Assembly (NCBI GenBank): GCA_945643635.1
Contig: CALZFC010000009.1
Location: 7,062,501 to 7,126,500 of the forward strand
Direction of reading: 5' to 3'
Source of the DNA: Allodiplogaster sudhausi
Taxonomy: Eukaryota; Nematoda; Chromadorea; Rhabditida; Diplogasteridae
Length of the DNA: 64,000 bases
Each line of letters begins with the position of its first letter. The stretch's first letter is position 1. Made by a program: the position numbers and the translations under genes. Below, piece after piece: positions 1 to 12,000 of the stretch. The notes under the pieces were generated by a model, which saw only the letters and a list, made by a program, of their open reading frames with translations, was not told where the DNA came from and made no database searches.

Positions 1-435
1 CCATCTCTCTTTCTCTATGTCTATTAATCTCTTGTGTCTCATTCTTCATATCTCCTCTTTCTCTCATCTCTCGCTCTCTTTCTCTCTGCCTTTCTCTCTC
101 TCTCCCTCTCACCAGACTTTCCGGGCCCGCAACAGAACTCTTTCTGGCCCTCTCCAATTTCACGTTGCCATCGAATGAGTGCCTCCGATCCCTTCCACCC
201 TCGCTTTGTATCCGTGGATGACTTCGTCGTCAGGAGGAGAGATTCCAGGAGGGGAGGCATCTTGGCCTCGCTAATTTTCCGGAATTCAACTTAGCGGCGA
301 GAGGAAAAGAGAGACATGGATCTTAGAGAGAAAAAGCGAGAGATAAAAGAGAGAGAGAGAGACAGAGAGAGAGACAGAGACAGAGAGAGAGACAGAGAGA
401 CAGACATGGCGAGCGAGGGAAAGAAAGCGAGAGAC

Positions 436-472
<37 letters not shown>

Positions 473-2571
473 CCCAGAACGCTGCAGCGGTGTGCAATTC
501 TCGGCAGATGTGATTACGTCCTCTTTTTGTCTGGACTATTATCCGCTGCGTGGCTACGTGAGTCGAATGATTAAGTAAGCAAGCAAAAGACAGTCCAGAG
601 AGCGGAACGAAGTTGTGAATTCGAAAAAAAAATACAATCAAGGGTCGTGCAGGTGGCACATATATTCTTGGTCTTTGCACCACACTGTTTTCGTACGCAG
701 ATTAGTGGAGTCCGCGGTACTCCCCCACAATCCATCAAATCGCTGCATGTTCTTGAAAGCTCAGCATCTGGCCACTGTGCTTTCTGCAAATGTCTGTCTC
801 ACTCGCTCGCACATTTCCTCTCTTATTCTGTAGCTCACTCTCCCTCCCTCTCTCCCTCTCTCTCTCTGGTCTAATCTTCGAACATGTCATGAAAATAGCC
901 GCCCGTCGCCGGATAAGATGGGCGCACGAGCGAAGCCCGGCCTCATGGGGCTCACACCTTTCATTTTTCGGGCAAATTGTCGGCGCACCGAGCACAGGAA
1001 GATGGTCGATGGAGCAGATTGCGTTGGGAGACACTTCGAACTCCAGCTCTTTTTCTTTCCCTTTTTCTCTCTTCGTCTACCCTCTTCCTCTATTCCATGC
1101 TCTCTCTCCAATTATCTCTCTCACCATCTCGCCCACTCTCCCTTTTCCTGTTCTATCTTTTCCAAACCATTGCTTTCCTAGACATTTGTCTGGTGTTCCT
1201 TTTATTTTGCTGCTCTATCCTTTCAACATTCTCCACACCGAACATTTTCCTACGTGGTGAGTGAGAACCCAGCATCATCAGAAGGAGCTCAGTGAGAGGA
1301 CCAGCCATCTCAATCTCGTTCTCTTTCTCACTCCTCTCTCTCATTCTCTCTCTCTCTTTCTCTCTCTCTCTTTTCTCGCTTCCTTCTCCTCCTTTCTCAC
1401 AACACATCACAGCTGTCTAACCCTTCCTGGACAATATTCGCTCTTTGGTCTCTTTTATTTTTTGTCTGTGCAAAATTCGGATGGACTGGCCCGAGAGTGG
1501 ACAGTCATCTCCTCTAATGCCATATCCCCTCACCAAACGAGGCCATTGGCCTAATGACTGCCTGTTCAAGCCACGCCCCCTTGCCAAGTCAGAGAACGCC
1601 GAAAGGGCGAAATGCCATAGAGGAAAAGGGGTCGGCGCAATTTGACTCTACCCATTTCATGATTTCTGCATATTTACAGTACTCCTTAGACATCATTCTG
1701 TTTGCAGCAGAAGAATAGTAGTATTGCAAGAGAGTTCAGAGTGATTGAGAGAGAAGGAGAAGGAGAAAGCTCATGGATTAAACGACAATGGCCTCCTCGG
1801 CCATCAATTCGCTTCCCGTTATAATTTCCGAGTCAACCACGACGGATGGCAAATAACGGCGAGGATTTCAGCTATTGGTAATAATCGGAGCGGCGCATAC
1901 CGAAATAACGACTTTGTTTTGAAGAGCCCGAAGAACAGCAGAATCCCCTCACTAATATATATTACTACAGTGTTCACACACTAAAATGTTGTTGATAAGG
2001 AAAATTTCATAATAGAATGACGTTGAAGTATGAAATGTCAGCATGCCCCATGTTGCATGTCTCTGTTGCTGCCTGACGGGTGTCTGGAGGGCGAGAGAAG
2101 AAAAAGTGAAATAAGGCGAAGATAAGGAAGTATGTAGAAGAAGAGTGAGAAGATGAGGAATGATGGCATCCTTCTCTGCTTCTTTCTTTCCTTCTCTGGT
2201 TCTCTCGTCCTCTCTCTCTCTCTCTGTCTCCATATCCTTGTGCCTGCGCTCTCTCCTCCCTTCTCTCTCACTCTACTCCTCGTAAGCTGAACAAGTACGT
2301 AACCAGAGCCCCGCTCCCTGGGGGCGAACAAGGAATTCGCTCGCTCTATGTCGGCTTTTTTCATTCCACTTACTTGGGGAGGGATAAGAACAACAAAACA
2401 AATAGGCATGTAATCGGGTGTAAAAAGGATGCCGATAGGGCTCAGTTAAAATATAAATACACTTACATACATTGTTTCCATTTTCAATGAATAATAAATT
2501 TTGGTAGGCTGACATACTAGTTCATTTAATATTGTGAACTCCCTAATTATTTCAAATTCCTTTTATTCCAG
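1..2571. other. Non-coding, (CT)n/(GA)n-rich; probably receptor intron
   Basis: I see no convincing exon here. The stretch is dominated by CT runs (about 50-110, 840-870, 1330-1375), a GA run (350-475) and degenerate pyrimidine-rich DNA. The open frames over it are simple-repeat translations (poly Ser-Leu or Arg-Glu). The first exon of the dopamine receptor that I can place starts at 2572 and already encodes TM2, so the TM1 exons must lie before position 1. This stretch is then most likely the intervening intron. Confidence 0.6.
351..475. repeat. (GA)n microsatellite
   Basis: Nearly pure GA dinucleotides with scattered AC, AA and GC interruptions, on the + strand. It lies in the presumed 5' intron of the dopamine receptor. 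Confidence 0.95.
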
Positions 2572-3330
2572 GTGGCCGTCTTCGTCATGTCGTTTGCTGT
2601 CTACTTTCAAGTTGGCATACTACCTTATTCATTTTTTTTTATCTACGACAGTTACTGGCGAAAAGGAATTGATAAAAGCATGATAGAGTTGGGTAGCTTA
2701 TAATTGATCCGCCTGGTATTGCACAAGTCTCAAAGTCTGATTTATTCATCCTCCAAGGCATATACACCTCCGCCTCTTTCCATGTCTTCGATTCGGCTAA
2801 TGCATGTAGCCTGACCTCGCCCGCTCTCCGTTCTTTTCTGTCTACTTTTATTCCGGACTCCGACCTCTCGGACCAAACTTGGCAGAGCAAGAAGAGTCAG
2901 CCCGCATATTCGATTGCAAGAGCGCGACATCTCCCCGACCCCCCCCCCACTAAATTTTCCCAAATAATAGTCTGCGGATCGAGAAAATAAAAATTAATTA
3001 CAAGCATGAAATTTTAGCTCTCGAAGGAGAGGCAAGATGAAATAAATGTGCATAAGAACGAAGAAAAAAATTCAAGATTGATTTTAAAGGCAAAACCTCC
3101 TAGCTTTTACTTCTTTTCTTAATTTTTGCTCTTTTCCTCTCTTCGAATGCCTTTCAATGCGCATCGGTGCTCTCTTATCTCTATGCAGCTAAAGCTCGTT
3201 CAATCTCTGTATTAGATGTATTTTTCTCTCTCTCTCTCTCTCTCTTTCCTCTCTCTCCTCTCTCTCTCCTCTCTCTCTCTCGCTCTCTCTCGCTCTCTGT
3301 CTCTCTCTCCTCTCTGTTTTTCTCCATCCT

Positions 3331-3376
<46 letters not shown>

Positions 3377-5378
3377 ACCAGTCTCATGCTTCGTATATCT
3401 GCGCTTCTCTCTGGCATGACGCAATTCGCCTTGCCCGTATCAGATCAAACAGAAGCTGTCCGTGACAGCCAAGTGGTCAGGCGCGCGTTTCTTCGCACTT
3501 CTACAAGGGCCACGAGGAGAGGGAGAAGCAGAATGGGGGAAGAAGTGAGAAAGAGAGTGGAAGTGAGAAAGAAAGTGAAGAAGAGAGGAACAGTCAAGAT
3601 AACAATGGTTGAAATGGAAGACATTTCAGTTGATTGGGCTGAGGGGACTTGGGAGCCACCGCAACATGGAATCATCAAATGTATTTTTCGGAATTCAATA
3701 GCAATTTCAGTAATCACAGTAAATGTAACTTTTTTTTTAAAAAGGTGATATTAGCAATGAGATTGCAGAAGATGCATGTTGATGCGTTTCAGATGAACAG
3801 CTTCGAGTGGGGACTCGGCCCCGTCATGTGCAATGTCTATCTGGCCTCTGACGTCGCCTGCTCGACGGCATCGATTCTGAATCTTCTCGCCATCTCACTC
3901 GATCGGTCAGTACCGTTTCTCACTCGCACACTAAAATTACATGCATGCAAGATATCTTCGCTTTTTTTCCTATTCAAACATATGTATTCCTCTCGAATCT
4001 CACCATGTCAGCAGCAGAACTCTGCACACATCTACATATTTAGAGAGTGCGCTCACTCTCTCCAGCACATATGCTCAGCGAGGCTACCGTACCTCTCTGC
4101 TTTTGTGCATGCGAGAAAGGGAGTGAGTAACAGAAATAGAAAGTAAGAGAGAGAGAGATAGATAGAGAGAGAGAGAGAGAGGGAAAGAGGGACAGTACAG
4201 ATACATGAAAAAGAAGTTCTCCCAGGAATTCGCTAGGCGGCCGTTCCGAGGAGAGCGCGCGGTGAATTCCTCCTAGAAAATGTATGGTTGCGGCATCCCA
4301 GGGAAACGTCAAAAACAGCCGCCGCCAATATTCGGACAGGACGGGAAGAGAAGAAGAATAGATTGAAAGAGAGATAGAGAAGAAAGCAAAGAAAATAAGA
4401 GACTGATAAGATGAAGAGACTTATCGTTAGGGAAGCGAGGATCGCAGAAGCCCTTTGTTTTGCTCGTTGTGTATCTAACCGCTAATTTGTCATCCCGGCG
4501 GTCTGGTGTAGACAGATGTCGGATACCTGGTGGTTATTGAGAATGGACTGAGGAGGACGAGAGAGGAAAGAGAGCTAAAGATAAAGAGCGAAAGAAAAAA
4601 GGGATAGAACGTGCGAGGGTGAGAGAGGCAAGCGTATGATAGAAGTGAGAAGATCATTGGTTTGCAATGCACTTCAATTGGAATGAAAGGAAGAAGAGTC
4701 TTGTTCCTTCTTCCATTGTCTTTCATCGCTCAGTCTTTTGTCTGAGCTGACATTGAGAGAGGAGAGACTCGTACTCCTTCCTTTCGTGCGTCGTACACGC
4801 GTCATGCATGAAAAGGGTGAGGGGGGGGGGACTGAATGAGTGATTGGCCCGACGCGGCTGGTAGGCAGGCCTCAATTCTCCTATCGGCGGGCATCACCTT
4901 TTTTCTCTCCATATCTCTGGCGATGTTTATATTTCTCTCTCTCCCCACGATCTTGACATCTTCCGAATTGGCGAAACAATTCGGTGGCTCTGGGCAGACG
5001 ATTGACACACCGAGCAGCCTTCCGAACACAGGGGGTCAGCAACGAGGGCTGCTTCCTGTTCAGTGAATGAATGAGAGAGAAGAACTCACACTTTGAGAGA
5101 TGCTCAAAGGGAGAGAGCTAACGTGTTCCTCTTCTAATGAAAGCTCTGTTTTTTCCCTTTCTTCGCCCTCTGCACCTTCTTCGTCTTCTGCACGAAGACT
5201 ACAGTGTATATACGTCATAGAGTTTCATTATTCTCGTTTCTCTCCTTCTGTCTCTCTGTCTTTCTCACATTTCTCTCTTTGTCTCTTTCTCTATCTCTCT
5301 TTCCATGCATGAATTTGTGCACATACACGGTGGGCAATATATGATGTATACGTACGATACCACGAGAGAGAGACAGAG

Positions 5379-5427
<49 letters not shown>

Positions 5428-6024
5428 GCCGGCCGAGCATATAATTCTTTCATTTTGCTCGTCTTCGGCGTGGAGGAGATTCGCGCTTGTGCGAAAGACC
5501 GCGCGGGAGTACATCATCCACTAGGGAGATTGTCAGGGAGAGAGAGGAGAGAGAGAGTAAGAAATAGAGGGAATGAGAGAGAAAACAGAAAGAGCGAGCG
5601 AAAGAGAGAGTGAATATATTAATTCGTTGCGCGTGCTACCTCCTTGTCGTGAACTACGGGTCTCATCGCGCAACTTTCGCAGTAGAATGGTGAGGGGTCA
5701 TAGACTAAAGAAGACATCATCTGAATTGGAGGAGTAAAAAAACACTTTCCATCTTGTAATTTTTGCCTGAATTTTAAGTCTTTCCTTTTTCCTGGTTTTT
5801 TTCAGTTCCATTAGCTCTCTTCTCTCTTTCTCACTCTCGTTTTCGATGTCTACTCTCGATTCTATAGTATATGGTATGTCTGAGAAAGGAAAAACCATAA
5901 TTTTCAAAACCAAGCTAATCTACGCATTTCAGTCTTTTTAGTCACGGCTGCGATTTGTCAAGCACACGAAGAGGAAGGACGCCGCGTGTCTCTTTAGTGT
6001 TCGAGACAAGAGAGAGAAAGAGAA

Positions 6025-6055
<31 letters not shown>

Positions 6056-9000
6056 TGGAGAGAGGGAAAGAAAGAGGGAGTGCATGGCAGTAAAGAACAC
6101 AGATTAGTGCAGGGGCACCAGCACTAATACAAATACACAAACCACCAGTGAGAAACTGGCAAAGTGACAAGAGTGACGTAAACAAGGATTTAACAAGTCT
6201 GAAGGCTTCCTCCATTTCACATTGGTTTATTTTTCTTACACTGTAGTGATAAGTGATTGCAAGATATATTGCTTTGATAATATTGATATTCTTCTTCTGA
6301 CATGGATAAAGAACAAGATAGTTGATTGAGATTTCAAAATTCCCGCTACTTCAGTTTGACCATTTCAGATACATGGCAATCTCGCATCCGCTCGCGTACG
6401 CGCAGCACGGCGCGCGCTTTGGCCGCGCGGCAGCGATGATCTCCGTGGTGTGGGGAGTCTCGATCGCCGTGGCGCTGCCCATTCTCTTCGGAGTCAACCC
6501 GCCCGATGATGAGCTGGTCAGCCGAGCATCTATCAATGCAATAAAAATAATAATAAAATTATTATTTCTTTTTATATTTCGACGACACATCGTTCTTCTT
6601 GCTCAGAAAAATTAAAAAAATATACATGTATATATATTAAAAATACGTAAATAAGAACTGAAAATTAAACGATATTAAAGCAATATCTTGCAAAATACAC
6701 CACCAAGCGCAAAAAAATTCATTTAACTTTGCTGTCTCTCTAGCATCTCTTTCCTTCTCGGTTTCCTTCACTTTCTCGCTTGCAAACACGTTGTAGATGG
6801 GAGAGATTAAGAGTCTGCAGGGGACGGAATGACTAATGAATCGCTCTCTCAGGGGCTGTTTCGACTAAAGTGCATCGTCCTAAGAAATGGGACGTCTTAA
6901 CCAAGAGAATGAATTTATGAGCGCGGTAAATTTATTTATTCTTAAATTCAGAAAGATAGAGTTTTCTGACTGCTTGTATTTGTGGATTAGCATTGTACAT
7001 GCATTCGTACTCTGTGTTATGTTAAGCATACTTCCTATTAGCAAATCAAAAGAAAAAAAATAAAAGTGAAATGAAAAAAAATTGAATGGCATTTAAGCAA
7101 TTACTAATTTGTTTATTTTACAATATTTTATAGGAACACCTCTCCCTCTCTCCCTAGATGCCCATTCATTTCTTTTACGGCATGTAGTATGGGGAGTCTA
7201 GACATTCCTTGTTCTTTCATGATGCGATGCGTTTCATGATGAAGCACCTTAGAGCTTTTGGTAGGACCTTTTTCTCCCTCCTCCGTTCCCATTTTTCTCT
7301 TCTGGCAGCCGTGACTCAATCTCGCTGTCTCAGTCTCTTTCTCTCCTCTTCTCTCTCTTACTCTACCTTTCTTAGCGTGTTGTCTGTCTCACCAGCCGTT
7401 CTTTTTGTGCCTAGTGCACAAAAATGACATCGTGGCAGATCACCCGCCACGCATCGAATACGTCAAAATGTGCTACGACTTTTAAAGAAGAAAGAAAATG
7501 GCATATCCTAATTGCAGGAGACAGAGAAAATAGCTCACGACACTTTACTATTCATTCTATGGAAGTTACAACAGCAGCAGATGCGAACAAAAGAGCAAAG
7601 GCTCGATAGACATAAAGAGATCAACATGACCAAGTTATAAAAAAAATGCCATAAACATGCACAATGTGTAAGATATTACGAGGTATGAATCACAAACAAA
7701 TGAGTAAATAACTTCAATTTCTGGTTTACAAAAAAGAACGTGTCAAATCATAAATAAACGCGGAATTTCTTTTGCAGCAATGTCACTTTGCCAATCCATA
7801 CTTCAACATTCTCTCATCACTCTTCTCCTTCTTTCTGCCCTGCGGCGCAATGATGGCGCTCTATACAGGTTAAAAATAATTAATTCATGAAAAAGCTTAA
7901 ATTTCGCTTAAAATTTACTCCAATGAGGATTCTTGCCGAGAATTTCAAATTGACTGCCTTCGCTCTCGGAAGCTGCAATAATACTCTACTCAATCCTCGG
8001 GTAATTACAGTAATCTTCAAGCGTCTTCGCGCCCGTGAGCGTGCCAGGACGCAGCGGAAGGCGAAGCGAGCGGAGCATGACAGGTTCGCTGTCGTCTTTC
8101 CGTCGTACTTATGGATAGAATTATTTTGTAAGCAAAAACTTGCTAAGTAATACGGAATTATCCATTCTGAACAGGAAAGTCCGAGCAATTTCCCAGAAGG
8201 TGCCTTGTATTTGCGGAATACGCACTGATTTGTCAGAAGAAACAGATATTTGATAGAATAAGCACGGCGCTCCTGGGCGGCGCGCGCATCGCGAGTCAGA
8301 TGGGCCGCCACTTCAAGAACCGAACCGATCAGATTCTCCTCGAGATCAGCTTCCAGGTCTTCAATACAAATCTTTAAGAAAAAATTCGTATGTATTTATT
8401 TAGAGAGTTCCGAGCACAAAATGTATCCCATGTTTTATGCCACTGCTCAGCATTCTTTATCGTAGCATTTCTCATTAAGAGAAGCGAGCAGCTTTCTTCT
8501 ACCAAATTTGACCGTTTCGCTGGGGTCAAAGTATGCATAAGCTAATCTGTGGAATCTGATTTTTTTAAACGTACGCTTTCCTTCTCTCTCTTTCTCTCTC
8601 TCTCTCTCTCTTGCACTCGCTCTCTCTCTGGATACTCTATATCTCTACTACCAATTGTTATTGTTTTTCTCAAGCTCTCTGTCTATTTGCCATCATTCGC
8701 TCTCTTGTCTCCTTCTATCTACTAAAACACGGCTAGTGTTTTTTGTCTGTTTTCAAAAGACCGGAAGCACGGCCTCGCCGCAGTTGTTAAAGGCAGACGA
8801 AACTGTCCGTTCTCCGTAACATGGCACGTAATGCTATTAGTATCGCCTTCCATGTCCAATCTTCGTCCTCTCTCTGCTTCTTCGCCTCCTTCCGCTCAGA
8901 TGTCTGACGGGAGACGTTTCCATGTCCAAACAAAATTCACGACAAAATACCAGGAAGTTCGCGCGTGCCCACTACTTCTTCCGTTTTTGACGACCGACAG

Positions 9001-12000
9001 AAAGACGGAGAAAGAAGAAAAAAGGGAGAAAAGAGGCACTACACCTCACCGAAGCTAGGCCGGGGGAGCGGGGATTTATTGCGAGCACTCCGGGCACGCT
9101 CATAATGTGGAACGATATCCACACAAGCCACAAGCGTAAATCCTTCGAAATCGAAGCGCACTCTGCTTTGCTCCATTCCGAATAAGAGTAGAATGGCTAG
9201 AAAGATAAATGGCGCATGCGTCATGAGCCGCCCTTCACAAAGAACGAGGCCACTCTCAAGAAGTGCACTTTGGAGAGGCGTAGTGCAACTTTGGAAGGAA
9301 ATTTATTTTTGGCTCGGTAAATGTACATGTGTACATGGAAACAAATATTGCTATGAGGCTCGAAAGAACGGACGGTAATTATGAAGGAAATTTGAACCTG
9401 ATGAAGTAAATCATTATATAATTGTAATGTATTAAGACAGCCTATCTGTAAGTGTCGAGCAGGGCGCAATACAGGGCTGCAATGGGAAATTTTTGATTTT
9501 TAAAATTGATGAAAACTTGATCATTTGTACTATTCGACATGCTCTTTAAAATGGTGAAATCGTGATTTCGAAAAAAAAATTTTCTTACGAGATATTAGCG
9601 ATTTAAAGTTAAAATTCCAATGTCCATAACTCAGTTATTTATGAAGATTTATGAAATCTCTTTTTTTGTGACTTATAGCTCGTTACATTATCTTTAAAAA
9701 AAGGTCGCGGTGACGTTTCGTGAAAACAACTTTTAAGCAGCAAAAATCATAAAAATAGATTTAAAAATATGGTTTTTCTGGTTTTTCAATACCAAACACC
9801 CCCGGGGGAGGGTAAGCTGTACATAAAAAGAAAGCCCGTGAAATTTACTACAAACCTAAATAACTTTAAAAGAATTCTAGGATAACATATTTTTGGAATT
9901 TGCACTTAAGCAAATATACTCGATCTCAAATCTATGATGCAAGAGGTCCGGGTTCGATGCCCGCTCGGGACAAAGTTTTGCACTGTTTTGGAAACTGGCA
10001 AAAAACATATTTTCAATCGGAAATTGATGGCTATTTATCTCATTGCTCCATAATTTTGCTAAAACTTTCTATTTTTCATTCTATTTTCACCGATTGAAAA
10101 TTTCTTCATTGTGAACTGCGCTCAGTCAACAAATTTTTATTTCAACAAAGCTGCACAATGAGCTATTAATGGGGCGGAATTATAGAATGATTATAGCTAG
10201 GTGATTTGGTAATTTGAAGCATTTAAAGTCTCTTACGGTCGCTCACCAATGATCAAACATGTAGGGATTATCATGAGTTGTGGTCTGAATAGTTCATCGT
10301 GGACGCGTCTGGGTGCAGAGAGAGTTCATCACCGATTCATCTGGAGGTTGTCTGGACACAACATCTGAACTCTGCTGGTTGGGGAGAGAAGGCCAACAAT
10401 TCGAGGCGAGGTAACGCCGGACCATGGCCCTGATCGTATTGAAGAAATGGATGATGAGGCCTGCCGCGCTCCTGAAGATGGCGAATACACTCTCACCGGA
10501 AGTTGCCCTAATTTTGGGTATCTTTACAGATGCCCTGAAGAAACCTGTGGAGCTGAATTTTTGCAAGCTCACAATCTCGACAGAGATCTCCTTTTCGGCA
10601 AACATAGGACAATTTCAGAGAGGCAGACTCTTCGTGAGTATGGCATGTGTCTTGAAGGAGAAAAGATTGAGCACGCCTATTTCGAAGTCGACGAGGCAAT
10701 CGAGTCGCTTGCAGAAGTGACAGATAACGGACTTCGCTTGCCGCAAGGCTGGGCACTTCGCGAGCTAAAGAAGGCTGCCCGATTTCCCCCCCCCCCCCAA
10801 AGCTTATGTGATCGAAGCGTTCAATGAAGGCCTTCGTACGGGCATTAAACATGATCCTCGACAGCTGGAGAAGAAAATGCGCAAGGAAACCGACCCAGAT
10901 GGAAAATTGTTCTTTTCACCACCAGAACTTCTCAATCACCAGCAGATAGCAAGTATTTTCGGAAATCTTGCCTCGAAGAAGAGACACGCAAATGTGCCGG
11001 ACTTGGATCAATCAACAACTACAACGACGCCGAAACCAACAACTGAAAACGAACGGGACGAGCTAGATGATCTGTTTGATACGGAAGGTGATATCATTGA
11101 GGAGGCTCAATCGGAACCGCTTTTTGGGACTGACTTCGACGAATTTAGACAACTGATAGAGAACGACGTTGAGTACCCATCTGAGAAGGCAGATCCAAAA
11201 AGAAATCCCACAGCCACACAAACGGAAACACCAGAGGAGAACTCGAATCAAGACGTATGGGAGCCTGTAGATATGAGCGGGTCTGCCCAGTCTGCACCCA
11301 GACGCGTCCACGATGAACTATTCTGACCACAACTCAGGATAATCCCTACATGTTTGATCATTGGTGAGCTACCGTAAGAGACTTTAAATGCTTCAAAGTT
11401 ATCAAATCACCTAGCTATAACCATTCTATAATTCCGCCCCATTAATAGCTCATTGTGCAGCTTTGTTGAAATAAAAACTTGTTGACTGAGCGCTGTTCAC
11501 AATGAAGAAATTTTCAATCGGTGAAAATGGAATGAAAAATAGAAAGTTTTAGCAAAATTATGGAGCAATGAGATGAATAGCCATCAATTTCCGATTGAAA
11601 ATATGTTTTTTGCCAGTTTCCAAAACAGTGCAAAACTTTGTCCCGAGCGGGCATCGAACCCGGACCTCTTGCATCATAGATTTGAGGTCGAGTATATTTG
11701 CTTAAGTGCAAATTCCAAAAATATGTTATCCTAGAATTCTTTTAAAGTTATTTAGGTATGTAGTAAATTTCACGGGCTTTCTTTTTATGTACAGCTTACC
11801 CTCCCCCCGGGGGTGTTTGGTATTGAAAAACCAGAAAAACCATATTTTTAAATCTATTTTTATGATTTTTGCTGCTTAAAAGTTGTTTTCACGAAGCGTT
11901 ATCGCGACCCTTTTTAAAGATAATGTAAAGAGCTATAAGTCACAAAAAAGAGATTTCAAAAATCTTCATAAATAACTGAGTTATGGACATTGGAATTTCA

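Noticed and set aside
291..683. Long open frames of Ser-Leu or Arg-Glu repeats over GA/CT tracts (also at 3167-3417, 5215-5613, 32536-32988, 50107-50252, 54755-55071, 56127-56863)
   Set aside because: They are translations of dinucleotide repeats in several frames on both strands, with no splice context or conserved residues.
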